The notes beneath the pieces were generated by a model. That model saw nothing but the letters and a program-made list of their open reading frames with translations, was not told where the DNA came from and made no database searches. Source: Oscillospiraceae bacterium (GTDB lineage: Bacteria; Bacillota; Clostridia; Oscillospirales; Oscillospiraceae). Taken from it: a DNA stretch of 55,084 nucleotides. This document shows, one piece after another, positions 1-8,168 of the stretch. The translations under genes and the position numbers were made by a program. Position 1 is the first letter of the stretch. Each line of letters begins with the position of its first letter. Location of the stretch: NCBI GenBank assembly GCA_009781695.1, contig WQVH01000007.1, positions 1 through 55,084 of the forward strand. The letters are read 5' to 3'.

Positions 1-1
1 C

Positions 2-118
2 CGTCTGACTTCGTTAAAAAACCTTGAAAGACCAGTGGTATTCCCGCAGTTTTTTGCCTTGCCAGACGAAAAAACCTACCACAATCTTTGCAAACTTATT
101 TCAAGAATGAAGTACTAG
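2..118 (+). CDS. possible C-terminal end of an unidentified protein, cut by the window edge
   Basis: One frame is open from base 2 to a TAG at 116-118, giving 38 residues that end in KLISRMKY. The composition (hydrophobic stretch VVFPQFFAL, then a charged tail) looks like a protein end, but 38 open codons at an edge can occur by chance. I do not recognise a family. It would converge on the minus-strand dehydrogenase pair, with the hairpin at 168-202 between them. Confidence 0.3.
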   Translation, partial: RLTSLKNLERPVVFPQFFALPDEKTYHNLCKLISRMKY

Positions 119-167
119 TAAATAGGGAAAGCGGAGGAATCATTGTCTCCTGACTACGCAATAGTAA

Positions 168-202
168 TTGAGGTTTTACGCCACTTGAGCGTAAAACCTC
201 AA
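168..202 (-). terminator. 13-bp perfect hairpin after the dehydrogenase pair
   Basis: The arms 168-180 and 190-202 are perfectly complementary (TTGAGGTTTTACG and its complement) around a 9-base loop. It lies just beyond the stop of the minus-strand dehydrogenase at 216. There is no long T-run on either strand, so termination is inferred from position and stem strength. It may serve both directions. Confidence 0.55.
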
Positions 203-215
203 ATTAGTCATCCCC

Positions 216-1031
216 TTATCCTGCAGGATCTGTGCGCAAGGCACGAGCTTTCTGCCAACGTCTGTCAATGACTCCTGCGATAAGCGCTCTGGGCAGTAGC
301 TTTCCGACCACTCCGAATGCGCTGTTGAGTGCACCCGGAATGTATGTGCGCCTACCTCTAAGCACTTTGCTTATTGTCCGTCTTGCAATAGTCTCCACAG
401 GACTGGTGGTCAGTTCCCCCCATAATCCCTGTGCGGCTATTCCTGCTATGGACTCCTCGTTTGTCTGAAGCCCTCCGGGGCACAGAGTCGTTACGTTTAC
501 ACCTTGTGGCTTAAGCTCACTGCCTAATGCATAAGCAAAGTCATAAAGAAATCTCTTCGATGCTGCATAGGCTGCCTTAAGCGGCATGGGATAGAGCGAG
601 GCAAGACTCGAAACAAACACTATATAAAATGGCTTTAACGCCCCTTTTGCACACTGTGTGCGACGCTCCAAAACCTCATGCGTGAGATTTATGGTCGCCC
701 CGATGTTGATATCTATCATCGAATTGAGTTCATGTGCACCGCATTGCGTGAATGCACCTTCACAATCTACCCCTGCAACATTGAGCAGCATATCGAATGC
801 GATTCCACGTGCTTGCGCATTGTCGAGCAATGTCCGAACCGATCCGGGCACAGTCAGATCGCAGGCCATTATCTGAACATTTACATCATAGCCGCGGGTT
901 ATTCCTAAGCTTATCGCTTGAAGTGACGGCGCACTTATATCCGTTAAGAAGAGATTATATCCTCGCCTTGCGCAATCCATTGCCATTGCTCTGCCAAGAC
1001 CACCACTTGCGCCTGTTATCAGTACATTCAT
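216..1031 (-). CDS. short-chain dehydrogenase/reductase (SDR), 271 aa
   Basis: Classical SDR that should oxidise or reduce an alcohol/carbonyl group with NAD(P); the substrate cannot be told. It has the Rossmann cofactor motif TGASGGLG near residue 7, a catalytic Ser in VSSLAS and the YAASK (YxxxK) pair, and normal family length. The start chosen is ATG at 1031, preceded by CAGGAGAAAGAGAAA; an in-frame upstream ATG at 1052 lacks a better site. It is the second gene after another SDR on the same strand, and its first 77 bases overlap the end of that gene in another frame. The hairpin at 168-202 follows it. Confidence 0.85.
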   Translation of the reverse strand: MNVLITGASGGLGRAMAMDCARRGYNLFLTDISAPSLQAISLGITRGYDVNVQIMACDLTVPGSVRTLLDNAQARGIAFDMLLNVAGVDCEGAFTQCGAHELNSMIDINIGATINLTHEVLERRTQCAKGALKPFYIVFVSSLASLYPMPLKAAYAASKRFLYDFAYALGSELKPQGVNVTTLCPGGLQTNEESIAGIAAQGLWGELTTSPVETIARRTISKVLRGRRTYIPGALNSAFGVVGKLLPRALIAGVIDRRWQKARALRTDPAG

Positions 1032-1968
1032 TTTCTCTTTCTCCTGTTTCATTATTGGGCATCACTTTATTAATCATCTTATTTTCCGATTCCGTCTGCA
1101 TTCCGCAAAGCTTGAGACTTATATCATATAGTCTTTTTGCATTTTCATGATTGACTTGCCTATTTTGCCGCAATTGCTTGGCTTCGTTTCCAAAGTTTCC
1201 ATTTTCAATTTCCAGTCTCCCATTTGTACCTTTGCGCAAGCCATAGTAAAGACCGGTAAATCCGTTTTCACAGAGGGATAGATAAATCTGCGCTGACTGT
1301 TCCGGTGAGATGCCCTGCTTTTTCCTGAGATTCCATATAAAATTAACTATACCGGACGTGTTTTTACCGCCAATGTCTGTATTGACCAATCCCGGATGTA
1401 CCCCACATGCACGCACTCCAAGTTCTCTGAGCCGATGTGCAAAAAGCATATTGCAGAGTTTGGATTGCTTGTATGCCCGGAGCGGCCTGTAGCCCTTTTG
1501 AAACATGAGATCATTCCAGTTCATGCGCATCATTTTGTGTGATGTGCTGCTTGTGTTGATGACTGTGGCATTATCACGTTTTATGAGCGGCATGAGCTGC
1601 TCAGTGAGCAAAAATCCGGCAAGATGATTGAGTGCAAATTGTTGCTCATATCCTTCTGCTGTTGTCATATATCTACTGCGCACACAACCTGCATTGTTTA
1701 TCAGTGCATGGATGCGGCGGTCTGTGCCCGCTAGGCATTCTTTTATCGCTTTTGCAGCACGGATCACTTCCGACTGCTGCATCAAATCAGCGGCGATGAA
1801 ATGCGTCTGCACATATGGGCGGCACTCAGCCAGTTTCTGTCTGGCTTCGTTGCAACTTGACTCGCTCCTGCCTATCCCTATTATGGGATACCCTGCATCA
1901 ATTAATGTCTCACAAATGGCGTAACCTATACCGGATGTTGCACCTGTTATGATTACTGTATTTTTCAT
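955..1968 (-). CDS. short-chain dehydrogenase/reductase, retinol-dehydrogenase-like, 337 aa
   Basis: SDR oxidoreductase with TGATSGIG near residue 8, NNAG, a Ser in NTSST and YKQSK as the catalytic Tyr-Lys pair. The layout resembles the RDH/WW-domain-oxidoreductase group. The start is ATG at 1968 behind AAAGGGAAG; longer upstream reading lacks a ribosome site. The SDR fold should end near residue 300; the last 30 or so residues (rich in Asn, Glu, Arg, Trp) are read through the start of the next SDR gene in another frame. That tail may be real but dispensable, or a small frameshift may have removed an earlier stop. It is transcribed from a promoter overlapping that of the divergent glycyl radical enzyme, so the two may act on the same pathway. 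Confidence 0.82.
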   Translation of the reverse strand: MKNTVIITGATSGIGYAICETLIDAGYPIIGIGRSESSCNEARQKLAECRPYVQTHFIAADLMQQSEVIRAAKAIKECLAGTDRRIHALINNAGCVRSRYMTTAEGYEQQFALNHLAGFLLTEQLMPLIKRDNATVINTSSTSHKMMRMNWNDLMFQKGYRPLRAYKQSKLCNMLFAHRLRELGVRACGVHPGLVNTDIGGKNTSGIVNFIWNLRKKQGISPEQSAQIYLSLCENGFTGLYYGLRKGTNGRLEIENGNFGNEAKQLRQNRQVNHENAKRLYDISLKLCGMQTESENKMINKVMPNNETGERENECTDNRRKWWSWQSNGNGLRKARI

Positions 1969-2005
1969 TATACTTCCCTTTCTGTTGACAGACTTTTTGA
2001 TGTTC

Positions 2006-2034
2006 AATATGCAGTAATGCATGATCTTTGTCAA
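2006..2034 (-). promoter_or_regulatory. promoter for the SDR pair
   Basis: On the minus strand TTGACA (complement of 2029-2034) is followed after 17 bases by CATATT (complement of 2006-2011), about 40 bases before the ATG at 1968. Its -35 box lies on the same bases as the -35 of the divergent plus-strand promoter, so the two RNA polymerase sites are mutually exclusive. Confidence 0.65.
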
Positions 2035-2055
2035 TGGCCTTTACTCATTTATAAT
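2028..2055 (+). promoter_or_regulatory. promoter for the glycyl radical enzyme
   Basis: TTGTCA at 2028-2033, a 16-base spacer and a perfect TATAAT at 2050-2055 predict a start near 2062 and a leader of about 105 bases before the ATG at 2169. The -35 box overlaps the divergent SDR promoter, a layout that allows one regulator or polymerase competition to set both directions. Confidence 0.7.
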
Positions 2056-2168
2056 CCGGTTTATATTCAAGTTTTCAACATTTATAGACATTTTTAATGT
2101 TCACGATTGCTAATCCGATTTTTTTAATGTATGCTATTGCAAAAGCCGTTGAAAACAGGAGGTATACC

Positions 2169-4619
2169 ATGCACAATCAAGCACCTATTTCTGACCGCAT
2201 TGCACACATGCGAGAGCTGATCCGTGACAGAGTGGTCCGAAATGACGCAGAAAGAGCCTTGATCATGACGGAGGCGTACAAAAAACATGAGCATGTCCTC
2301 CCTGTGATTAAGAAGCCTCTGGCCATGTACGAATATTGCTCAAAAAAAGTCGTCAGAGTCGAAGACTTTGAGATAATCGTCGGAAACAGAGGGCAATATT
2401 TCCTTGGAAACACAAGCCTTGTTGAGTGGCAGGGCATCTATGAGGACAAGTACACCAACAACAAAAGCCCTGACGCATGGACGTTGGGCGGTGATGGACT
2501 CTATCACAATCCGGAAGAAGATCTGGTCAGGCTGTCCATATCTCCGGAAGATGTGGACAAGCTGCTCAGCGTAAAAGACTATTGGAAAGAAAGAACTTTG
2601 ACCCGAATTGCCGATGCTTGGCAGCCGGATGGATATGACGAACTGTGCAGACTCCATTGCACAAAAAATGTGCCGGGCTCACCACTGATCATGATGCAGT
2701 CCGGACACCTTTCACCGGGTTATAAAAAAATAATCAATACCGGCATCAGCGCCATACGAAAACAGGCGCAAGATTGGATTGAGGCAAACAATGGCAACCT
2801 CATGGGCGACAAACCCAAGAAATATATGTTTTATAAGTCCGTAGTCATCACCTGTGATGCTTTATCTCTTTTAATAAAACGCTATGGCGAAGAATGTTAC
2901 CGAAAAGCGGATGAGTGCCAAGATAACACACGCAAAAAAGAGTTACAGCAGATGGGTGATGGGCTGATTTGGATATCACAGAACCCTGCCCGAACATTCT
3001 GGGAAGCGCTCCAACTGACGATGCTGTATCAGCTTTATCTATATTCAGAAACCAGTTTCCCCGGGCCTGCGCTCGGACGTGTAGATCAGTATACCTGGCC
3101 GTTTTTAAAGGCCGATCTCGAAGCTGCACGTATAGACATGGACACAGCGCAGGAGTATATGGATGCTTTTTTCCTCAAGGCCAATTGCTACTACGCCGGA
3201 GGTACCGGCAAGCTCACAGAAACAACCGGTGTCGGCAACACATATCAGCATACCACGATCGGCGGAGTCGATCCACAAACAGGCGCAGATGCCACAAATC
3301 CGGTCACTTACATGGTGCTTGAGTCCATCAGCAGGCTGCATCTGCATGATCCGACAATCTCTTTGCGCATCAACGAAAACACCCCAACCGAACTTTGGAA
3401 CATGGCTATTGAAACCACCAAAATCTGCGGAGGGCTTCCGCTGTTCCAAAATGATGATGTGATCATTCCGGGGCTGATGCGTGAGCTTGATTTCTCACTT
3501 GAAGATGCACGTGATTACTGCATCATCGGATGCCAAGAGATTGTTGGCAGCGGAAATGATTATCCGGCGGCCAATGGAGTTTCGCCGCCATATGCTAGCG
3601 TCCATCATGGGGTGGTGTTCGATATGGCTATAAACAATGGCATCAATCCATTTAATGGCGAGCAGTGCAAAATCCAATGCGGCTATTTGTATGAGATGAC
3701 CGATATTGAGCAAGTAAAACAAGCATATAGAGATACGCTTGAATATATCTTGAAGCTCCAAGTCAGTGTAGATAATTATGTTGAATATATCATACAGCAC
3801 TATGCGCCCGAAGCGGGGCTTTCTATTTCCATGGAGGGCTGTATGGAGTCAGGAGCGGACTGCACATGGGGTGGATGTAAGTACAATTCCTATGGTGGAA
3901 CGGCTTCGGGTCTTGCGACGATTGCAGATTCACTTTCAACAATACAGTATATGGTGTTTGACAAGAAGCTCTGTACCGGAAAGGAATTGTTAGATGCGGT
4001 GCTGGCCAATTGGGAAGGTTATGAAAACTTGCGCACTCAGATACTTAATGAAGTTCCGCACTTTGGTAATGCAGACCCTTATGCCGATGAGTTTATGAAG
4101 TGGGTGTGCGATACTTATTACGATATTTGCAAAGAGTGTTATAGTGAGCGTGCCAAAGTGTACAAGGCAGGGCTTTACAGCGCAAACGACCATGTTTGTC
4201 AGGGGTATACCACATGGGCAACTCCTGATGGCAGGCGCACAGGTGAGCCGATTGCCGATGCGGCTTCTCCTGCGCAGGGGCGAGATAAAAATGGGCCGAC
4301 TGCGGTTTGTGCGTCTGCGATTTGTTATGATCATAGCAAGTTTATGGATGGTATTGCGGTTAATTTGCGTATGCATCCGACTGTTTTAAATGGGGATGGT
4401 AAGGATAAGCTCATACAGTTGACTCAGGCGTACTTCGATAGTGGTGGTCTTGAGGTGCAGTACAATATTGTCAGCAGTGAGACTATGCGTGCTGCGCAGG
4501 CTGATCCTCAGACGTATCGGGATTTGGTGGTGAGAATAGCAGGGTATTCTGCTTATTTTACAGAGCTGAGCCTCAATGCGCAAAATGATTTGATTAGCCG
4601 GACAGAAAATGGGTTGTAA
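2169..4619 (+). CDS. glycyl radical enzyme of the pyruvate formate-lyase superfamily (GCxE type), 816 aa
   Basis: Oxygen-sensitive radical enzyme. The PFL-like domain fills most of the protein and a C-terminal glycyl radical domain carries RIAGYSAYF, with the radical Gly at residue 792. The active-site loop reads CIIGCQE: thiyl Cys455 and Glu457. This GCxE signature is that of the eliminase/decarboxylase branch (diol or glycerol dehydratases, choline and isethionate lyases, arylacetate decarboxylases), not of true pyruvate formate-lyase, which has two adjacent Cys. The start is the ATG at 2169 with ACAGGAGGTATACC before it; the longer frame from 2097 has no ribosome site. No radical-SAM activating enzyme is adjacent or anywhere in the window, which is unusual. 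Substrate unknown; divergent SDRs could process a carbonyl product (inference). Confidence 0.92.
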   Translation: MHNQAPISDRIAHMRELIRDRVVRNDAERALIMTEAYKKHEHVLPVIKKPLAMYEYCSKKVVRVEDFEIIVGNRGQYFLGNTSLVEWQGIYEDKYTNNKSPDAWTLGGDGLYHNPEEDLVRLSISPEDVDKLLSVKDYWKERTLTRIADAWQPDGYDELCRLHCTKNVPGSPLIMMQSGHLSPGYKKIINTGISAIRKQAQDWIEANNGNLMGDKPKKYMFYKSVVITCDALSLLIKRYGEECYRKADECQDNTRKKELQQMGDGLIWISQNPARTFWEALQLTMLYQLYLYSETSFPGPALGRVDQYTWPFLKADLEAARIDMDTAQEYMDAFFLKANCYYAGGTGKLTETTGVGNTYQHTTIGGVDPQTGADATNPVTYMVLESISRLHLHDPTISLRINENTPTELWNMAIETTKICGGLPLFQNDDVIIPGLMRELDFSLEDARDYCIIGCQEIVGSGNDYPAANGVSPPYASVHHGVVFDMAINNGINPFNGEQCKIQCGYLYEMTDIEQVKQAYRDTLEYILKLQVSVDNYVEYIIQHYAPEAGLSISMEGCMESGADCTWGGCKYNSYGGTASGLATIADSLSTIQYMVFDKKLCTGKELLDAVLANWEGYENLRTQILNEVPHFGNADPYADEFMKWVCDTYYDICKECYSERAKVYKAGLYSANDHVCQGYTTWATPDGRRTGEPIADAASPAQGRDKNGPTAVCASAICYDHSKFMDGIAVNLRMHPTVLNGDGKDKLIQLTQAYFDSGGLEVQYNIVSSETMRAAQADPQTYRDLVVRIAGYSAYFTELSLNAQNDLISRTENGL

Positions 4620-4711
4620 GATGTCTCAGTTATATTGCAATTTATTCTTGGCAGACCAAAATAGCGACTCTACCACCATGATTCCCTACCAAGAGTCGTG
4701 CCATATCCATT

Positions 4712-5614
4712 TTATAATGCAAAGTTAATGGCAGACAAATCAACTCGAAATCCTATTTCGTTCGACCATTCAATGGGATCAATATAAAGTATGTCGATAT
4801 CTTCGGCTTCACACATACTCATAACCCTTATGCTCGGCGCTGTCAGAGTAACCGTGGCATATACTATTATAGCGTCCATTTGCTGGTTCAGTAGATTGAT
4901 GTCTGATATACTCAAATCCCGCTCAAGAAGCTGCTCAACATTATGGTGATTTACCGTAATGCCACACTCGCCAACCTCAGTGTCTACGTATATAATTACC
5001 TCGCCAAGTATCTCGTAAAGCTTATATAGATTAAAAAATTGTATTTTTCTTATCACACGAATATTAGAGCCACACTGGATATAGTCATCCCTTATGACAA
5101 ATACAAGGACACCATCAGAAACCGCCGTCAACTCTTTAAAATTAAGTGGAACACAACTTAGCGAATCCACAAGTTCTATCTCATAGAAAATCAGCCGATG
5201 CTCAGGTACTATTTTTCCATCTGAAGACAACATAAAATGCGAAGTCACCGGAACAAACCCGATCGGCCCATCTGATATAACATGTATATTCAAAGGCACA
5301 TTGTACTGACCGCGTGGCAACTCTTGCGGCCCCAATGGTGGTAGATTTTCGCCGTTCGCCCAAGGCATTCGCCATGGAATTATCGGCGCCACAATGGTGA
5401 TTGTTTTTACTTCATTTCCGTCATCTTTACATAGTCGATCAATGGACGATGTATTTTCACTTGCTCCATCATGCCCATAATGTATCACATCGGAGACTGA
5501 CATTGCAATTTCTGCATGCCCTGCACATGAAGATGTTAAACCAAGTATTAGAAAAACGACCGCCATCAAGAAATGGTATAAGTTCACCTTTCTGAACATA
5601 CTTGATATACACAC
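4712..5614 (-). CDS. secreted or lipid-anchored protein of unknown function, 300 aa
   Basis: Not recognised. A hydrophobic segment near residues 13-30 followed by LTSSCAGHAE looks like a signal sequence, possibly a lipoprotein one, though the lipobox is imperfect. The start chosen is GTG at 5614, seven bases after AAAGGAGG; a TTG at 5620 is too close to that site. The mature part has alternating hydrophobic segments typical of beta-rich exported proteins. It shares the motif ELVDSL..VP......V.DG with the next upstream protein (5822-6532), so the two are probably diverged paralogues. It may be read by leak-through of the hairpin at 5687-5724, since I see no clear promoter of its own. A weak hairpin (4665-4671 with 4692-4698) lies between it and the convergent glycyl radical enzyme. 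Confidence 0.6.
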   Translation of the reverse strand: MCISSMFRKVNLYHFLMAVVFLILGLTSSCAGHAEIAMSVSDVIHYGHDGASENTSSIDRLCKDDGNEVKTITIVAPIIPWRMPWANGENLPPLGPQELPRGQYNVPLNIHVISDGPIGFVPVTSHFMLSSDGKIVPEHRLIFYEIELVDSLSCVPLNFKELTAVSDGVLVFVIRDDYIQCGSNIRVIRKIQFFNLYKLYEILGEVIIYVDTEVGECGITVNHHNVEQLLERDLSISDINLLNQQMDAIIVYATVTLTAPSIRVMSMCEAEDIDILYIDPIEWSNEIGFRVDLSAINFAL

Positions 5615-5686
5615 ATCCAAACCTCCTTTAAGTCAGTGCAGGTGACAAAATCACGAACCCACTCAATTATTGAAGATCAGCTTCCT

Positions 5687-5724
5687 AAAAAACAAGTGTG
5701 TATCTGTTAAACTTACTTGTTTTT
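5687..5724 (-). terminator. hairpin with U-rich 3' side after the secreted protein gene
   Basis: Arms 5688-5697 and 5715-5724 are perfect 10-base complements. Read on the minus strand the second arm ends in ACTTGTTTTTT, as expected for an intrinsic terminator of the gene at 5822-6532. The loop is 17 bases, so it may be leaky and feed the gene at 4712-5614. A further 10-base complement (5642-5651 with 5758-5767) encloses it. Confidence 0.5.
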
Positions 5725-5821
5725 AGACGCCTCTCAAAACATTTTAGAAGGATGGTTATTTTGTCACACTACACAAGTCACTAGAGTCATTGTATTGCAG
5801 TACTGCTCTTAGCACAAACTC

Positions 5822-6532
5822 CTATGCAGGCCACGTGTTCGGATTCCTAATTGTGTGAACATCGAATGACATCCCTATTCCTCCACCCCTAGATCCTCCG
5901 CTAGGCAAACTCACGTTAAATGCCGATTCCACCCTTACTACACCATTTCTGAAAGAAAAGTGACGAGAACCAGCTTCCCTAAAATTACTACCAGGGACAC
6001 TGCTCCAAAAACCCATATAGTGAAGATGAGCATTAAGAATGCTCCTAGGAATTACTGTTTCTTGCCCTAGCACTTGCATCAGTACAGAACCAAGTATCGT
6101 TGCTGTGGGAAGATACCAAACACGTGCATTTCCCGAAGCAGTAAAAGGGAGGATGTTTCGATCAGTCCTGATACTATCCATAGTATATTCGTGCTCTATT
6201 TCAAAGTCAATGATATATAAGAATTCGCCATCGGTAACAACCCTTCTCTCTCCCGGACTAAAAGGAACTGCCATTAGCGAATCTACAAGCTCAACTTTGA
6301 CCGTATATTGTGATGTCATCACCTCACGTAGTGCATTCTCACTCGCTTCAAGAGCGCGTAGTTCAGATTCCTTATCCCATGGGTTAAATGGAAGCTCAAG
6401 CGTAACCGTGCGTTTTTCTTGCTCCATTGATATTTGGTCACTTTCTGTTCGGGCATATGCCTGAGTACTCACTAACCCAAAAACCATTACTAATGCCAAA
6501 CACAGAGAACAGATCTTCTTCAATTTACTCAT
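5822..6532 (-). CDS. secreted protein of unknown function under a predicted BlaI-type operator, 236 aa
   Basis: Residues 1-28 form a clear Sec signal peptide (basic start MSKLKK, hydrophobic core, cleavage after AYA). The rest is a soluble exported protein with a glycine-rich stretch near the end; no catalytic motif was seen. It shares ELVDSL..VP and V.DG with the downstream protein 4712-5614. The start is ATG at 6532 after GCGAAAGGAATT; the longer frame lacks a signal-like start. The promoter at 6651-6680 carries the same operator as the blaI-like gene, so its expression should follow that repressor. Function unknown; an envelope stress product is an inference from this regulation. Confidence 0.7.
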   Translation of the reverse strand: MSKLKKICSLCLALVMVFGLVSTQAYARTESDQISMEQEKRTVTLELPFNPWDKESELRALEASENALREVMTSQYTVKVELVDSLMAVPFSPGERRVVTDGEFLYIIDFEIEHEYTMDSIRTDRNILPFTASGNARVWYLPTATILGSVLMQVLGQETVIPRSILNAHLHYMGFWSSVPGSNFREAGSRHFSFRNGVVRVESAFNVSLPSGGSRGGGIGMSFDVHTIRNPNTWPA

Positions 6533-6650
6533 AGAACTAAATTCCTTTCGCAAATAATTTGTTATATCAAACAACTTAGTGTTATGTGCACCCAATATTA
6601 AATTGCAGGATATCTTGGCAAACATGACCAGACCATGCTTTATGCTAATT

Positions 6651-6690
6651 ATTTTACTTGAAGCATATTATTTGTGTCAACGCAAATAAT
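6651..6690 (-). promoter_or_regulatory. promoter with 24-bp palindromic operator (site A) for the secreted protein
   Basis: On the minus strand TTGACA (complement of 6675-6680) is followed by an 18-base spacer and TAAAAT (complement of 6651-6656). A near-perfect palindrome at 6667-6690, half-site ATTATTTGyGT, covers the -35 box. The same operator with 20 of 24 identical bases and the same 18-base spacing to TAAAAT lies before the blaI-like gene (8596-8635). Confidence 0.7.
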
Positions 6691-6728
6691 GTGTGTTTGC
6701 GCAATTTTGTAGTTGTCCACAAACTGCA

Positions 6729-6762
6729 CCGATCTTTATTGTGCGATTTCAACAAAGATCGG
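6729..6762 (-). terminator. 9-bp hairpin after the BlaI-BlaR1-secreted protein operon
   Basis: CCGATCTTT at 6729-6737 pairs perfectly with 6754-6762. It lies 28 bases beyond the stop of the small secreted protein gene. The T-run after the stem is weak, so termination is inferred from placement. Confidence 0.4.
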
Positions 6763-6789
6763 CATGAGTCATAATTCAAAATTGGTTTA

Positions 6790-7041
6790 TTAATTCGCTC
6801 GCATCCATTCCGTAATCCAAATTCCACGTGTGATAGAGAACAGGCGCATCTCCAAAACTCCATTATTATTTCTAAAATGCCATTGAGTTTGCTCCATGCG
6901 TTGCGAGCCGTCCATCACCGTTTCCGCATATTTCTCTAATTGACCCTCAACATTTGCATCAAACGCATGTACAGAAAGCGTAAGTGCAAAGATCATAATA
7001 AATAATAAGGCTACCGAAACTATTTTTGCTTTTTTCTTCAT
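6790..7041 (-). CDS. small secreted protein of the BlaI/BlaR1-like operon, 83 aa
   Basis: Residues 1-26 form a signal peptide (MKKKAK, hydrophobic core, cleavage near VHAF). The mature part is about 57 residues with many Glu, Gln, Trp and Arg and no Cys or known motif. Its ATG overlaps the stop of the BlaR1-like gene by four bases (ATGA type), so translation is coupled and the three genes form one operon. I do not recognise a family. It could be a ligand, inhibitor or partner for the extracellular end of the BlaR1-like protein; that is inference. Confidence 0.7.
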   Translation of the reverse strand: MKKKAKIVSVALLFIMIFALTLSVHAFDANVEGQLEKYAETVMDGSQRMEQTQWHFRNNNGVLEMRLFSITRGIWITEWMRAN

Positions 7042-8168
7042 GTTATTTCCTCCTCATAAACGATTGTTAATATGTCTCCAAATACTTCAAGCACAACTCC
7101 ATCTTCGTCTAGTTCAATCCTGTCGAGACCATCAATATGTAACCAAAATCTACCATCCGGCGCAATAACAATATGCGCATTTTCAGGACTAATGGTAAAA
7201 TAATCATAATCCGCCGGTACTTCATGCGCAGGTTGAATAGTTACGAAGTATGATGCAAAAAACAAAGCCACCACTACTACCACAGAAGCCATTCGCATCC
7301 TTTTTGACTTTAGCTCTCCACTGTTTAGGATTATCTCAATTCGCTGATCCATAAATCCGGGTTGTCCGGACTTGACCAGTGCCAAGGCATTTCCCTCAGC
7401 CACAGGCTTTTCGTGAAAAGTGTGCGTCACTACCGACGCAAGCGCCTCCAAATAGAGCGTCTTTTCTTCTTCATTCATCGTCGCCAGAAGTGCCATATCA
7501 CAGCGAATTTCAAGTAGTTTGTCAAGTTCTCTTTGGAAAGTATGCACAATTGGATTCCACCAAAACAAAACTGATAGCACAAAGTAAAACACCTTTATCA
7601 TCAGGTCATGCAATTTAAAATGTTGATATTCATGCCTCAGTATTACCTCTAAAACATCATCAGACATTTCCATATTCGGCAGGTAAATCCGAGCCTTAAA
7701 TAGCCCAGTGACAAATGGCACACCAACATCCGGAGATACAATCACCTCAGCCCATTCGAGTTGCAATTTTTCCACCATTTTCTTAACTTGCGCACTCTCA
7801 ACAAGGGCATACTTGCTCCTTTGCTCATATACTTTGCAAAGCATAATAACTGTCCGGACAAGCATTATTGCTGACCCAACACCCCACACCAAAAGTATTA
7901 CACGCTGTGTCGTAAGCATCCCGCCTGCCCATAGTGGTCTATCCAAAGCAGCCACAATCGCAGGGTAAATGCGAAACGACTGGATAACATATGTGAATGG
8001 AAAGCTCATGGGTATTACCATGCGCAACACGCCAAGTAGCGCAAGTACAACCAATGTGAGTGTGCTGTACTTTACAAGGTAATTCGTTCTGCGTCGCATA
8101 ATCGCTATAATGATTATAGATAAGTTAAATAAGATAATCGCAATAATTATCGAATATCGGCTAATCAT
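7038..8168 (-). CDS. BlaR1/MecR1-like membrane metallopeptidase (M56) without a penicillin sensor, 376 aa
   Basis: Membrane zinc peptidase that in the BlaR1/MecR1 family relays an outside signal and leads to loss of its BlaI partner. About five hydrophobic segments are visible: residues 3-20, near 40-58, near 85-110, near 190-210 flanking WWNP, and near 295-312. The zinc motif HEYQH is at residues 179-183 with a downstream RELDKLLEIRCD as in M56. Classical BlaR1 has a roughly 250-residue penicillin-binding sensor after the last segment; here only about 60 residues follow, rich in Asp, Ile and Val. The signal is therefore not expected to be a beta-lactam. Its ATG overlaps the blaI-like stop by one base (TAATG) and its stop overlaps the small secreted protein. 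Confidence 0.9.
   Translation of the reverse strand: MISRYSIIIAIILFNLSIIIIAIMRRRTNYLVKYSTLTLVVLALLGVLRMVIPMSFPFTYVIQSFRIYPAIVAALDRPLWAGGMLTTQRVILLVWGVGSAIMLVRTVIMLCKVYEQRSKYALVESAQVKKMVEKLQLEWAEVIVSPDVGVPFVTGLFKARIYLPNMEMSDDVLEVILRHEYQHFKLHDLMIKVFYFVLSVLFWWNPIVHTFQRELDKLLEIRCDMALLATMNEEEKTLYLEALASVVTHTFHEKPVAEGNALALVKSGQPGFMDQRIEIILNSGELKSKRMRMASVVVVVALFFASYFVTIQPAHEVPADYDYFTISPENAHIVIAPDGRFWLHIDGLDRIELDEDGVVLEVFGDILTIVYEEEIT

Noticed and set aside
2169-4619. Pyruvate formate-lyase (PflB)
   Set aside because: The active site has a single Cys in GCQE, not the adjacent Cys pair of PflB, and no activase or formate channel gene is near.
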